From Methanomassiliicoccus sp. (GTDB taxonomy: Archaea > Thermoplasmatota > Thermoplasmata > Methanomassiliicoccales > Methanomassiliicoccaceae), in assembly GCA_012719175.1 (NCBI GenBank), contig JAAYAX010000011.1:205383-269382 (forward strand): a stretch of DNA of 64,000 bases. The letters are read 5' to 3'. Below the pieces are notes generated by a model, which saw only the letters and a program-made list of their open reading frames with translations, searched no databases and was not told where the DNA came from. This document shows, piece by piece, positions 53,969-63,336 of the stretch. The translations under genes were made by a program, and so were the position numbers. Numbering within the stretch: the stretch's first letter is position 1; every line of letters starts with the position of its first letter.

Positions 53969-55261
53969 TCAGCCGGAGGCGATCTGAACCAGGCTCAGCA
54001 GGGTGACGGCTATCAGGACCACGGGAACGACGTATCGGGTCAGCATGATGATGATGCTCCCCCATCGCTCACCGATCTCTGCGGTGATCTCCTTCCTGTC
54101 AAGGTACCAGGAGAAGACCAAGGAAATGAGGACGCCCGCCAAGGGGAGCCCATAGCTTCCCACAGTCTCGTCCATCAGGTCCAAAATCCTCATCCCACCG
54201 ACCATCAGCTCGGCCTGGCTGTAGCTCAGGGCAGAGAACATCCCCACCGCGATGGCCCCTAGGGTGAGGTAGGCAGCGGTCCGTTTGCGGGATATCCTCA
54301 GCTTTTCCATGACCACTGTCACATTGACCTCCAGCATGGATATGGCAGAGGTAAGGGCTGCAAAGAACAGGAGAGTAAAGAACGCTATGGCCAGTATGTT
54401 CCCGGACGGGATGCTGTCGAAGGCGATGGGAAGAGTGACGAAGGCAAGCTCCGCCCCCAGCGATGGTTCCAGCCCCACGGTGAAGGCGATGGGGAAGATG
54501 ACTAGCCCGGCGAGTATGGCGACCGATAGGTCCGCGAAGGTGATTATCATGGATGACCGAGGTATGCTCACGTTACGCTCCAGATAGCCGCCGTAGGTGA
54601 TCAGGATCCCGTAACCCACCGATAGGGAGAAGAACGCCTGGCCAAAGGCAGCGCTCCATAGGTCGGCCCGTGACAGGACGGAGAGGTCAGGGGTGAAGAG
54701 GAAGTCCACACCTGCATTGAACCCGTCCAGGGTGGTCGCGTATATGGCCAGCGTGATGAGGATGATGAAGGACAATGGGATGACCGCTGTGACTATCTTC
54801 TCGATCCCCCCCTTGACGCCAAGTGATACCACCAGGCCGGAGAGGACCGCTGCTATGATGAAGAATAAGATTGGCAGATATGACGATATGAACTCGGAGA
54901 ACTGGGGTTCGGTCCCGGAAATGGAGAATAGGACGTAGGCCAGGGTCCAACCGGTGATGACCAGGTAGTAGCTCATCAGGAGGAACAGGACTATGGAGAT
55001 GATCCATCCCAGGGGTTTGAACTTCGACCTGACAAAGGAGAAGGAGGAGACTACATCCTTTTTCAGACGCCTCCCCACAGCCAGCTCTAACATCATCAGC
55101 GGGACGGCGAACAGGAAGACAGCGATCAGATAGGGGACAAGGTATGCACCGCCACCGTTCTGACCCAGGACAGAAGAGAACCGCCAGATGTTCCCTATGC
55201 CCACGGCGGAGCCGATGGCGGCGAGGATAAAGGTGAGACCGGACGACCACTTCTCCGTCAA
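53969..55261 (-). CDS. Sodium:neurotransmitter symporter family (NSS) transporter
   Basis: A 430-residue LeuT-fold transporter with about 11-12 membrane segments. The N-terminal signature is GSAVGIGNIWRFSSVLGQNG then GGAYLVPYL, and FFSLSVGYGILITYGGYL is the unwound region of segment 6. It should couple Na+ to uptake of an amino acid. The start is TTG 55261: it has the strongest ribosome binding site around (GGAGG, 55268-55272), and the signature begins only about 17 residues later, leaving no room for a later start. Confidence 0.92.
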   Translation of the reverse strand: MTEKWSSGLTFILAAIGSAVGIGNIWRFSSVLGQNGGGAYLVPYLIAVFLFAVPLMMLELAVGRRLKKDVVSSFSFVRSKFKPLGWIISIVLFLLMSYYLVITGWTLAYVLFSISGTEPQFSEFISSYLPILFFIIAAVLSGLVVSLGVKGGIEKIVTAVIPLSFIILITLAIYATTLDGFNAGVDFLFTPDLSVLSRADLWSAAFGQAFFSLSVGYGILITYGGYLERNVSIPRSSMIITFADLSVAILAGLVIFPIAFTVGLEPSLGAELAFVTLPIAFDSIPSGNILAIAFFTLLFFAALTSAISMLEVNVTVVMEKLRISRKRTAAYLTLGAIAVGMFSALSYSQAELMVGGMRILDLMDETVGSYGLPLAGVLISLVFSWYLDRKEITAEIGERWGSIIIMLTRYVVPVVLIAVTLLSLVQIASG

Positions 55262-55267
55262 GCAAAG

Positions 55268-55314
55268 CCTCCTGAGAGCAAACCTTGTCTTTGGGTTCTA
55301 AAAATATTTAAAAG
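55268..55314 (-). promoter_or_regulatory. TATA box and ribosome binding site deciding a TTG start
   Basis: The minus strand has a TATA-like run TTTTAAATATTTT (about 55301-55314), then GGAGG at 55272-55268, then TTG at 55261 six bases on. Spacing of all three is normal, which supports the non-ATG start of the NSS transporter. Confidence 0.5.
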
Positions 55315-55554
55315 ATGTTATGAACCACATTACTGGCCCATGCCATTGACTTTTTCTTCCCTGCTGCCCGGACCCCACCTACTCATTTTCGACATCGTAT
55401 CCTTTCTTACTCAAGCTGAACGTCGTCGATATGGATCGATCTCACCCTTCAGGATCAGGTCGCACGGATCGGAGGAGAATGAGGACAATCATGGGTGTTG
55501 GATTCCCTGCTCCCCCGGCAGATGGTCTGGTTGATGTCAAGGGACTTTCATCCC

Positions 55555-56034
55555 TCACTTGAAGAGGTCCTTGCCCTTATGGAAAAGCTCCAAGCTGACC
55601 AGCTCACCCACCAACCTGTCTTTATCATCCACCACGGGCAGGGCGTCCCACCTGTTCTTGATCATCAAATTCAGGGCATCGGTGATCTTGGTCTCCCTTC
55701 TGACTACGGTCATTTTCTGGACCACATCCTTGATCTCGTCCCCAAGCGTGTCGCGCATGAAGCGGTAGAAGGACAGGGCGCTCGCACCCTTGACCCCCAC
55801 CTTATACCCGATCAATTCCAGCAGGGCCGCCGTAGTGATTGCACCAATAAGCTTCATATCGTCGTCCACAACGTAGACGACGTGTGACGCTGGATTACGG
55901 AGCATCTCCTCGATGGCGTCCTTTATCCTCGTCCCCTGCCTTATCACCACTGGCTCTTGGACAATGATTTCGTAGACATCTCCGACCAATGTATCCTGAA
56001 AGCTCTTCTCGACCTCGACCATGTGCTCCTTCAT
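55555..56034 (-). CDS. CBS-domain protein
   Basis: A 159-residue protein with two CBS repeats: GDVYEIIVQEPVVIRQGTRI then HVVYVVDDDMKLIGAITTAA, and VVQKMTVVRRETKITDALNL then WDALPVVDDKDRLVGELVSL. Paired CBS domains bind adenine nucleotides and regulate enzymes or transporters. ATG 56034 is chosen; TTG 56073 is an in-frame alternative. The next gene downstream on the same strand is the NSS transporter 294 bases on, which it might regulate, but that is weak inference. Confidence 0.82.
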   Translation of the reverse strand: MKEHMVEVEKSFQDTLVGDVYEIIVQEPVVIRQGTRIKDAIEEMLRNPASHVVYVVDDDMKLIGAITTAALLELIGYKVGVKGASALSFYRFMRDTLGDEIKDVVQKMTVVRRETKITDALNLMIKNRWDALPVVDDKDRLVGELVSLELFHKGKDLFK

Positions 56035-56302
56035 TAGATTAAGCCATTTATGACTCCTTCTATCATCTATCAAAGTCGCTAATGGAGCGGTTCAAACTCG
56101 TTTCATCATAGGCAGCAGTCCCTGGGAGGGCCACAAAACCAACCCCTCGTGGCCATCTCGTCTTGCCCCCATGGCATGAGCATGTACTGGCCCTATCGCA
56201 CTAGCGGAACTCTGCCCATTTCATCTCCGCTCACGGTCGGCGGCAGACCTAAGACGGACTCGAAGAGCATGCCCATTCACAGTTCGATCAGGGCACGGAG
56301 CT

Positions 56303-57652
56303 TCAAACGGACATTATGTATCTCTCTAGTTCCCACGGGGTCACCTGGCGTTTAAATTCATGCCACTCCATCTTCTTGATCGACGAGTACTGTTGGAAGA
56401 TGTGATCGCCCAGCGTCTCTTTCATGAACTCGCTATCTTCGATCTGATCTAAGGCATCGCCTAGATTCTCAGGCAGGTTATTGACCCCCAGCGCAGTTCT
56501 CTCCTCTGAGCTCATAGAATAGACGTCCTTCTCGACCGGCTGCGGCGGATGGATGCCCTTACTGATACCATCGAGTCCAGCGGAGAGCATTACAGCGAAT
56601 TGGAGGTAGGGATTTCCAGCGGGGTCGGGATTTCGATGTTCCAACCGTGTTCCCTTGCCTCTCAGGTACGGAACCCTTATCAGGGCGCTTCGGTTCCGGT
56701 TCGCCCAGACGATGTAGCAAGGCGCCTCGTAGCCAGGCATCAGTCGCCTGTATGAATTGATGTGGGAGGTTAGGACGGCGCAGGTCTCTTTGGCGTGAGC
56801 CAGTAATCCACCGAGGTAATTCAAGGCTATGTCGCTGAGACCAAATTTCCCATCTGGATCATCAAAAGCGTTCTCTCCATTTAGATGGGCCAGGGACTGA
56901 TGCACATGCATCGCGTTCCCATTGTCGTCCTGGAAAGGTTTGGGCATGAACGTCGCATGAAGGCCATTGAGCTTGGCTATGGTCCTGATGCCGAACTTCA
57001 TGGTCATGACACGATCCGCCAATGAGAGAGCGTCCCCATGCCTAAGTATGACCTCTTGCTGGCCAGGAGCAACCTCATGATGCGATGCCTTGATGTGAAA
57101 GCCCATTCTGTTGAAGTGGGTCACGATCTCCTTCCTCACCTTCTCTCCCTGGTCCAATGGCATGAGGTCGAAGTACCTCCCCTTATCATAGGCCCGAGGG
57201 ATGCCGTTGAGGATCTCCTCCTGATTCAGCAGGAAGAACTCCATCTCAGGACCTACGTTGCAGATGAAACCCATCTTCTTCGCCTTCTCCGTGGCGCGTT
57301 CCAGGACCAGGCGCGGATCCCCTTGGAAGCGATTCCCATCATGGTGAAATATTTTGCATACAAGACGAGCAGTCTTCTGGTCGGTCCCGCAGGTCCAAGG
57401 ATATATCTGGAGAGAGTCCAGGACTGGAATTCCCATGAACTCAGATTCATCCACGGTCGAGTAACCAAGGATGGAGGAACCATCGATGGACACCCCTTCG
57501 TCCATCGCCTCTTCCAAGCTCTCTGAAGGGATGGAGATGCTCTTAACGGTCCCCATGATGTCTGAGAACTGCATCTCTACGAACTTCACACCCTCCTTCT
57601 TAACATGTTCAAGAACGGTCTCCTTGGTCGATTCGATCTCCAAAGATATCAT
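56303..57652 (-). CDS. glnA: Glutamine synthetase type I
   Basis: A 449-residue enzyme making glutamine from glutamate, ammonia and ATP. VKFVEMQFSDIMGTVKSISI and GVSIDGSSILGY form the N-terminal domain. NGLHATFMPKPFQDDNGNAM then HVHQSL is the metal and ATP site, and WANRNRSALIRVPY the glutamate site. EKDVYSMSSEER stands where adenylylated forms have N-L-Y-D-L-P, so this is the GSI-alpha type, not controlled by adenylylation. ATG 57652 fits the family; the frame is open upstream to 57739 but that part is unlike GS. Confidence 0.95.
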   Translation of the reverse strand: MISLEIESTKETVLEHVKKEGVKFVEMQFSDIMGTVKSISIPSESLEEAMDEGVSIDGSSILGYSTVDESEFMGIPVLDSLQIYPWTCGTDQKTARLVCKIFHHDGNRFQGDPRLVLERATEKAKKMGFICNVGPEMEFFLLNQEEILNGIPRAYDKGRYFDLMPLDQGEKVRKEIVTHFNRMGFHIKASHHEVAPGQQEVILRHGDALSLADRVMTMKFGIRTIAKLNGLHATFMPKPFQDDNGNAMHVHQSLAHLNGENAFDDPDGKFGLSDIALNYLGGLLAHAKETCAVLTSHINSYRRLMPGYEAPCYIVWANRNRSALIRVPYLRGKGTRLEHRNPDPAGNPYLQFAVMLSAGLDGISKGIHPPQPVEKDVYSMSSEERTALGVNNLPENLGDALDQIEDSEFMKETLGDHIFQQYSSIKKMEWHEFKRQVTPWELERYIMSV

Positions 57653-58052
57653 TATCGACAAATAAGGGATAATAAGTGAAGTAATTTTTCCACAAGAGAT
57701 AAAAATGATGAGCTGGGAAAGCGTTCCATCGACCTTCATCGCACCTGGTTACATGATCTTTCCAGAGGCGATGATATCAGAGTACCCTTTTTTTGTAAGA
57801 AGGTATTCGAGGACAGGTGACCCCGGTCCTTTCTCTGGCTCAAGGTGGCATCTAGCGCGGTCAGCAATGATCCCGGCGTGACTAGGGCCTCGCCATATTC
57901 AAATGCACTTCATACAAGGTTGTCCACTGCCTGGTTCAAAGGAGTTGAGAGGCATTGAACGTACATGTTGAACAAAGGCATGTTGGAGGTATTGGGCCAC
58001 AGTATCGCTGAACCCCAGTGCGATCCTGGACTTAGCCTATGCGAAGAAGGGA
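57653..58052. other. Intergenic region upstream of glnA
   Basis: No gene can be supported. On the minus strand AT-rich runs at about 57665-57715 (for example CTTATTATCC and TTTTTATCTC) are possible glnA promoter elements. No ribosome binding site precedes the glnA ATG, so its message may be leaderless. Nothing recognisable lies between 57740 and 58052. Confidence 0.4.
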
Positions 58053-59201
58053 TTACACTAACTTGAGGATGTGTTCACCAGCAAGCAAGATGAGCATCAG
58101 GATGAAGAATAGGATGATCCAGATGCCTACGGCCGTGAGGGCTGAGCGTTTTGCCTTCACCTCATCCCGCCACTCGCTAGGCCACACACCGAGGGATATG
58201 AACACGATGGTACCGGCCAGGTTGATGCCTATGAGGTTGCTTATCAGGAGGAGCAAGGACTGAGAGGCGTAATAGAACTCACCCTCTCCTAAGAGCAGCC
58301 CAGTTACCACCAATGGGGGCAACAGCGCTGCAGCCACGGTCACACCTACCAGGGCCGTTCCCGCGCCTATGGCGAAGAACAAGGCTGCCGCTGCTCCAGC
58401 CGCAAATCCGATAATGATGTCCCCCATGCCCACCTTGGTCCTGAGCGCGATCTCATTGATGGCTGGATCAACGTGTAGGAACAATCCGAAAACAAAGGAC
58501 AGCGCCAGGGCAAGCAAGAGGCCGGAAACCAGCGTGATCAGGGCCTTCCGGGCGAGGTTCTGGTTGGCAAGCGTGGTGGATAAGGACAAGGCGACATTGG
58601 GGGTGAGCAGGGGAGCGATGACCATGGCTCCGATGATGACCGCGATATTGTTCTCGACCAACCCTACCGCGGCCACGATCACGGAGAGGACGACCAGTAC
58701 AACATAGTTCACGTTGACCTTAACGGAATCACTGAGGTCTGAGTACAGCTCATCCCTGCTTATTCGCCTTTTCTTCTTTTGTTTATCGTTTGCTGTTCTC
58801 TGCTTCTTTTCAGGGACGGCCTTCCCTTCCTCTCCAGTGGTTATGCTTGCATCTGTAGCCTCAATAGCATTTGCGTTAGAGGTTGCAGATTCCTTCGACT
58901 TCTTCATCGCCTCTGCTTTTTCTTTCTCCTCCTTCTCCTTCTCCTCTTTTGGCTTATATTCCGGTATGGTCGCTCCCAGCTGCAATATGTTTATTCTGAA
59001 CCCTTTGAAGGTGGAGAAGACCTCATTGAAACGCATGGTAACTGCCTCTGTCTCCTCGGCATCGAGGATGATACGAACCATCACCAGGTCCTCTCCCAGA
59101 GGGATCCTTGGCTGTTCCTCCACCTCTTCTTCCTGGATAAGCTCCTCCACCCTCTTCGTCAGGGAGGTCGGTACGATGATCTCTACTAGCCGGAGCGCCA
59201 T
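58053..59201 (-). CDS. DUF389 (TIGR00341-type) membrane protein
   Basis: A 382-residue protein. Residues 1-100 form a small alpha/beta domain (LRLVEIIVPTSLTKRVEELI). Residues 105-175 are a highly charged Lys/Glu-rich linker. Residues 180-382 hold about six membrane segments with VGLVENNIAVIIGAMVIAPL then LTPNVALSLS, the DUF389 signature, and LPPLVVTGLLLGEGEFYYAS. Its function is unknown; transport or channel activity is only suspected for the family. The long charged linker is unusual and may be lineage-specific. Confidence 0.87.
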   Translation of the reverse strand: MALRLVEIIVPTSLTKRVEELIQEEEVEEQPRIPLGEDLVMVRIILDAEETEAVTMRFNEVFSTFKGFRINILQLGATIPEYKPKEEKEKEEKEKAEAMKKSKESATSNANAIEATDASITTGEEGKAVPEKKQRTANDKQKKKRRISRDELYSDLSDSVKVNVNYVVLVVLSVIVAAVGLVENNIAVIIGAMVIAPLLTPNVALSLSTTLANQNLARKALITLVSGLLLALALSFVFGLFLHVDPAINEIALRTKVGMGDIIIGFAAGAAAALFFAIGAGTALVGVTVAAALLPPLVVTGLLLGEGEFYYASQSLLLLISNLIGINLAGTIVFISLGVWPSEWRDEVKAKRSALTAVGIWIILFFILMLILLAGEHILKLV

Positions 59202-59420
59202 GGACGTTATCTATATTGACAACTCCAAGAATAATGGTTGCCTTACCCAAGGACCATATCCTAGTTCTAAGGACCCAGCTCACTCCCTCATACACCCTTA
59301 CTACAGGCCACCCTTTCTGCCTCCTTATGCGGCTCTAGCACTTTCACCGATGGAAGCTGTGAATGTGCCATCAACAACCTGAGGCGATCCCATACCTAGG
59401 TACAACTAGCCACGAACTCC

Positions 59421-60347
59421 TCACTCCTCATCAGGGAAGAGGTCGGTGCTGAGGTACCTCTCCCCGAAGTCCGGAGCCATTGTCACCACCTTCTTCCCCT
59501 TCCCGAGCTCTTTGGCCACCTCCAGCGCGGCGAACACCGCGGCCCCGGAGGAGACTCCAACGAAGATACCCTCTTTCCTCGCCAGCTCGCGGGCGGTGGC
59601 CTTGGCGTCCTCGTCCCGCACCTGGACGATGCGGTCGAGATGCTTGGCATCGAGCACCGAGGGCACGAAGCCGGCCCCGATGCCCTGGATCGTATGGGGG
59701 CCAGGCCTGCCGTCGGACAGCACCGGGGAAGCGGCTGGCTCCACGGCGATGATGAGCGCCCTGCTGCCCATATCCCTGAGCCTCCTGCCCACGCCCGTGA
59801 TCGTACCGCCAGTGCCGACCCCGGCGACGAACGCGTCCAGGTCCGGTAGGTCCTGGAGTACCTCCAGCCCTGTGGTATCGTAATGGGCTTGGGGATTCGC
59901 CGGATTTTCGAACTGCTGGGGCATGAAGGCGTTCGGCCTCTCCGCCGCAATGCTCCTGGCTGCCTCTATAGCCGCCCTCATGCCGCCTGTCCTGGGGGTG
60001 AGAACGAGCTCCGCACCCATAGCTCTCAGCAGCTTCCTGCGCTCCATGGACATGTTCTCTGGCATCGTCAGGACCAGCCTGTAGTCCTTGACCGCGCACA
60101 CCATGGCCAGGCCGATGCCGGTGTTCCCCGACGTGGGCTCCACGACCACGATGTCCGTACCTGGACGTAGCCTGCCGTCCCTCTCCGCCTGCTCGATCAT
60201 GACCAGGGCGGCGCGGTCCTTCACCGACCCCATGGGGTTGAAGGACTCCAGCTTGACGTACACCTCAGCGCAGTCCGCCGATGGGAGCCGGTTAAGCCGC
60301 ACCAGGGGTGTTCTCCCAACGGTCTCCAGTATGTTACTATACCTCAT
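59421..60347 (-). CDS. cysK: Cysteine synthase A
   Basis: A 308-residue PLP enzyme. The PLP Lys lies in MGSVKDRAALVMIEQAE, the substrate loop is EPTSGNTGIGLAMVCA, the phosphate loop VAGVGTGGTITGVGRRL, and the late Ser motif is GVSSGAAVFAALEVAK. It makes cysteine from O-acetylserine (or O-phosphoserine) and sulfide. GGAG seven bases before the ATG is its ribosome binding site. The long AT-rich upstream gap suggests its own promoter. Cystathionine beta-synthase-type activity is a less likely alternative. Confidence 0.94.
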   Translation of the reverse strand: MRYSNILETVGRTPLVRLNRLPSADCAEVYVKLESFNPMGSVKDRAALVMIEQAERDGRLRPGTDIVVVEPTSGNTGIGLAMVCAVKDYRLVLTMPENMSMERRKLLRAMGAELVLTPRTGGMRAAIEAARSIAAERPNAFMPQQFENPANPQAHYDTTGLEVLQDLPDLDAFVAGVGTGGTITGVGRRLRDMGSRALIIAVEPAASPVLSDGRPGPHTIQGIGAGFVPSVLDAKHLDRIVQVRDEDAKATARELARKEGIFVGVSSGAAVFAALEVAKELGKGKKVVTMAPDFGERYLSTDLFPDEE

Positions 60348-60974
60348 GATTTCACTCCCTCATGCCATCTGTCAGCTTCTACGAGATAAGTTCTCCGCGT
60401 CCTCCACGGTGGCCTCCCATCGATCATCGGATCGATCACATAATCTTTGGATGCAGCCCAAGGCAGAAACGATCTATCCGGCGGCCCCCACGGAAAGGTC
60501 CTTCTCTGGACCGTGCGCCACGCTCGTCTCGACCGATTTCCTCGAACCGCCTCTCCTCGCCCCTTCCTCAAGGCTCTCAATTCCATTTCCGGCGACCGCA
60601 TCCAATACACCCCTTGTTATAAGCATAACAATTGTTAATTTATTAATTGTCCTATACCGGGACCAGCCCTGGACAGCAGGGTGGTGCCCGGGCATACCGC
60701 TATTGGAGCATCGACCCCACATCACCTTTCTTCAGGACCAACCTGTTAGGGACCATTCTAATATAACAGGTCCTAGATTTGTAAAATGTTTTGTTCGAAA
60801 ATCCTCAGGATCGGACGCATAGGAGCGGTGAAGATCCCGTTCGAGAGGAGGATTCTCGCTATTTTTCCCATTGGCCCGCGAGGGGACGTGAGAGAACGGG
60901 TCAGATGCAAAAGCGTCCTATGGATCGCTTGGAATGGATAATTTCTTCATTTAACAACTGGGGGTTATAGTTTC
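60348..60974. other. Intergenic region between cysK and the carotenoid operon
   Basis: This 627-base gap between divergent operons holds no gene I can support. An Arg-rich open frame at 60344-60610 (minus) matches nothing I know. AT-rich DNA at 60620-60655 includes a perfect palindrome AACAATTGTT (60627-60636) and a second AATTGT half site, so it may carry promoters and an operator. GGGGGTT is the ribosome binding site of the desaturase gene, at 60960-60966. Confidence 0.4.
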
Positions 60975-62456
60975 ATGAAGGACGTGATAGTGGTCGGAAG
61001 CGGGTTCGGAGGACTCGCGCAGGCAGCGCTCCTGGCCAAGGATGGTCACAAGGTCAGGGTGTTCGAGAAGAACGAGCAACCGGGAGGCCGAGCGAGCGTT
61101 TACTCGGAGAATGGCTACACATTCGATATGGGCCCGTCCTGGTACCTTATGCCGGATGTCTTCGAGCGTTACTTCCAAGAGTTCGGGAAGAGACCATCGG
61201 AGCTGTTCGACCTTGTGCGCCTGGACCCATCCTACAGAATATTCTTCGGGGACCAGAAGCAGGTCGACATATCCTCGGACCTGGAGGCCAACTATGCGCT
61301 CTTCGACACCCTGGAGAAGGGCGGGGGCAACAAGCTGCGGAAATACCTGGACGAATCGAGGGAAAAGTATGACGTCGCGATAAAGGAGCTGCTCTATCGG
61401 GACTACAACAAGCTCACGGATTTCCTGGACCGACGACTCCTGGCGCAGGGACGGAAGCTGCACCTCTTCGAGAACCTGGACTCCTTCGTCAACAAGCATT
61501 TCGAGAGCGATGAGGCGAAGAAGATCGTGGAGTACTCGGTCGGTTTCCTCGGAGGTTCGCCCAAGAACACCCCATCGTTCTACCACATCATGTCCCACAT
61601 CGACTTCAACCTCGGGGTCTGGTATCCTCGAGGAGGAATGAGGGAGATCGCGGCCCAGATGGTCAAGATGTGTGAGGATATGGGCGTGGAGTTCAGATAC
61701 AACGAGCCGGTGACGAAGCTAGAGTTCGAAGGCCGGAGGGTGAAAGGGGTGGTGACACCACAGGGCGCGTACCCGGCGGACATCGTGGTCATGAACGCCG
61801 ACTACGCTCACTCCGAGCTCGAGCTGGTCGACCCCAAGCACCGCAGCTATAGTGAGAGATACTGGGAGAAGAGGGTGCTGGCCCCATCGGCGATGGTGGC
61901 CTATCTGGGGGTCAACAGGAAGGTGGAGCAGCTGGTCCATCACAATCTGTTTCTAGATGATGACTGGGGCAACGGCTTCGATAGCATCTTCGATCGTAAC
62001 AATCACATCTGGCCGGAAACGCCTTCTTACTACGTCAACGTCCCCTCGCGCACCGATCCCACGGCCGCGCCCGAAGGTGGCGACACTCTCTTCGTGCTGA
62101 TCCCCCTGTCCCCGGGGCTCAAGGACACGCCAGAGCTCCGGGAGGCGTTCTACGACAAGATCATGGATGATCTTGAGCGGAAGCTAGGCACCGACATACG
62201 GTCTGATATCGAGGTCAAGCGCATCTTCGCCCTCAGCGACTTCAAGGAGCGCTACAATGCCTACGAGGGTACCGCCCTGGGCCTCAGCCACACTCTTGGC
62301 CAGACCGCGCTGTTCCGTCCTGTCCACCGCAGCAAGAAGGTGGAAAACCTTTACTATACAGGTCACTACTGCCATCCAGGCATCGGCGTCCCCATGGTGC
62401 TCATCTCATCACAGATAGTGAGGGACCAGATAGCCAAGGGTACGAAGGAGGAGTAA
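60975..62456 (+). CDS. crtI: Phytoene desaturase
   Basis: A 493-residue FAD enzyme of the CrtI family. The dinucleotide site is VVGSGFGGLAQAALLAKDGH, then EKNEQPGGRASVY and FDMGPSWYLMPDVF. The C-terminal signature is YYTGHYCHPGIGVPMVLISS. It adds double bonds to phytoene to give lycopene or a shorter-conjugated carotene. It is followed one base later by phytoene synthase, so both form an operon. A few CrtI relatives are ketolases or cis-trans isomerases, but the neighbours favour a desaturase. Confidence 0.92.
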   Translation: MKDVIVVGSGFGGLAQAALLAKDGHKVRVFEKNEQPGGRASVYSENGYTFDMGPSWYLMPDVFERYFQEFGKRPSELFDLVRLDPSYRIFFGDQKQVDISSDLEANYALFDTLEKGGGNKLRKYLDESREKYDVAIKELLYRDYNKLTDFLDRRLLAQGRKLHLFENLDSFVNKHFESDEAKKIVEYSVGFLGGSPKNTPSFYHIMSHIDFNLGVWYPRGGMREIAAQMVKMCEDMGVEFRYNEPVTKLEFEGRRVKGVVTPQGAYPADIVVMNADYAHSELELVDPKHRSYSERYWEKRVLAPSAMVAYLGVNRKVEQLVHHNLFLDDDWGNGFDSIFDRNNHIWPETPSYYVNVPSRTDPTAAPEGGDTLFVLIPLSPGLKDTPELREAFYDKIMDDLERKLGTDIRSDIEVKRIFALSDFKERYNAYEGTALGLSHTLGQTALFRPVHRSKKVENLYYTGHYCHPGIGVPMVLISSQIVRDQIAKGTKEE

Positions 62457-62457
62457 G

Positions 62458-63336
62458 ATGGTCGACGAGAGGCTCCGCTCCATTTTCAAGGAGGGAAGCA
62501 AGACCTACTACAACTCCACCATCTTCTTCCGTCGGGAGGTCAAGGAGGACGTGTTCAAGCTCTACGCTTTCGTCCGGGTAGCGGACGACCTCGTGGACTC
62601 AATACCCCAGAGGGTCGAGGAGTTCTATCGCCTCAAGGAGAGGTTCCACGCGGCCCTGGAGGGCGAGGAGGTCGATGATATCGTCATCTCCTCCTTCGTC
62701 GAGCTGTATCGACGCAAGGGGTTCCAGCGGGAGTGGGTGGAGGCCTTCCTGCACTCCATGGAGATGGACCTGGGTACGCGATCCTACCAGACCATGGACG
62801 ACCTGCAGGTCTACCTGTACGGCTCCGCGGAGGTGGTCGGGCTGATGATGGCCCGCATCATGGATCTACCGGAGTCCTCCTATCCCTACGCTCAGCACCT
62901 GGGGAGAGCGATGCAGTACATCAACTTCATACGCGACATCCAGGAGGACATCAGGCTCGGCCGTTCGTACTTCCCCCAGGAGGAGCTTCTCAGATATGGC
63001 CTGCCCGACCTGAAGGAATCCACGGTGAGGATGCATCCAGAGATGTTCAAGCAGTTCGTGAGGGCTCAGATAAGGAGGTACATGGAATGGCAACGGATCG
63101 CCGAGAGAGGGTACGCGGAGATCCCCCGGAGGGACCTGGTGGCCATCAAGACCGCCGCCGACATGTACAAGTTCACCGCCACCAAGATCTACTCCCGGCC
63201 GATGAGGGTGTTCCACAAGAAGGTAAAGCCCTCGCTGGGCAGGATAATGATCGGTTACTCGAGGAACCGTCTCTGGCCCCTGGCCTACCGCCAGTGTCCG
63301 GCCCGGGGCCGCATCAAGGGAGATTATGACGAGTGA
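62458..63336 (+). CDS. crtB: Phytoene synthase
   Basis: A 292-residue head-to-head prenyl synthase. FVRVADDLVDSIP holds the first Asp-rich motif and NFIRDIQEDIRLGRSYFPQE the second. It begins with the family entry KEGSKTYYNSTIFFRREVKE. It joins two geranylgeranyl diphosphates into phytoene on the membrane. It overlaps the prenyltransferase gene by 11 bases. A squalene synthase role is unlikely given the adjacent CrtI. Confidence 0.92.
   Translation: MVDERLRSIFKEGSKTYYNSTIFFRREVKEDVFKLYAFVRVADDLVDSIPQRVEEFYRLKERFHAALEGEEVDDIVISSFVELYRRKGFQREWVEAFLHSMEMDLGTRSYQTMDDLQVYLYGSAEVVGLMMARIMDLPESSYPYAQHLGRAMQYINFIRDIQEDIRLGRSYFPQEELLRYGLPDLKESTVRMHPEMFKQFVRAQIRRYMEWQRIAERGYAEIPRRDLVAIKTAADMYKFTATKIYSRPMRVFHKKVKPSLGRIMIGYSRNRLWPLAYRQCPARGRIKGDYDE

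Noticed and set aside
60344..60610. An 88-codon minus-strand open frame ending in an ATGA overlap with cysK
   Set aside because: The product is Arg/Trp-rich with no recognisable motif, codon use looks random, and no ribosome binding site precedes its start. The overlap is probably chance.
60627..60636. Palindrome AACAATTGTT as an operator of cysK or the carotenoid genes
   Set aside because: It lies about 280 bases from one start and 340 from the other, in AT-rich DNA where such palindromes are common. It is kept only as a note on the gap.
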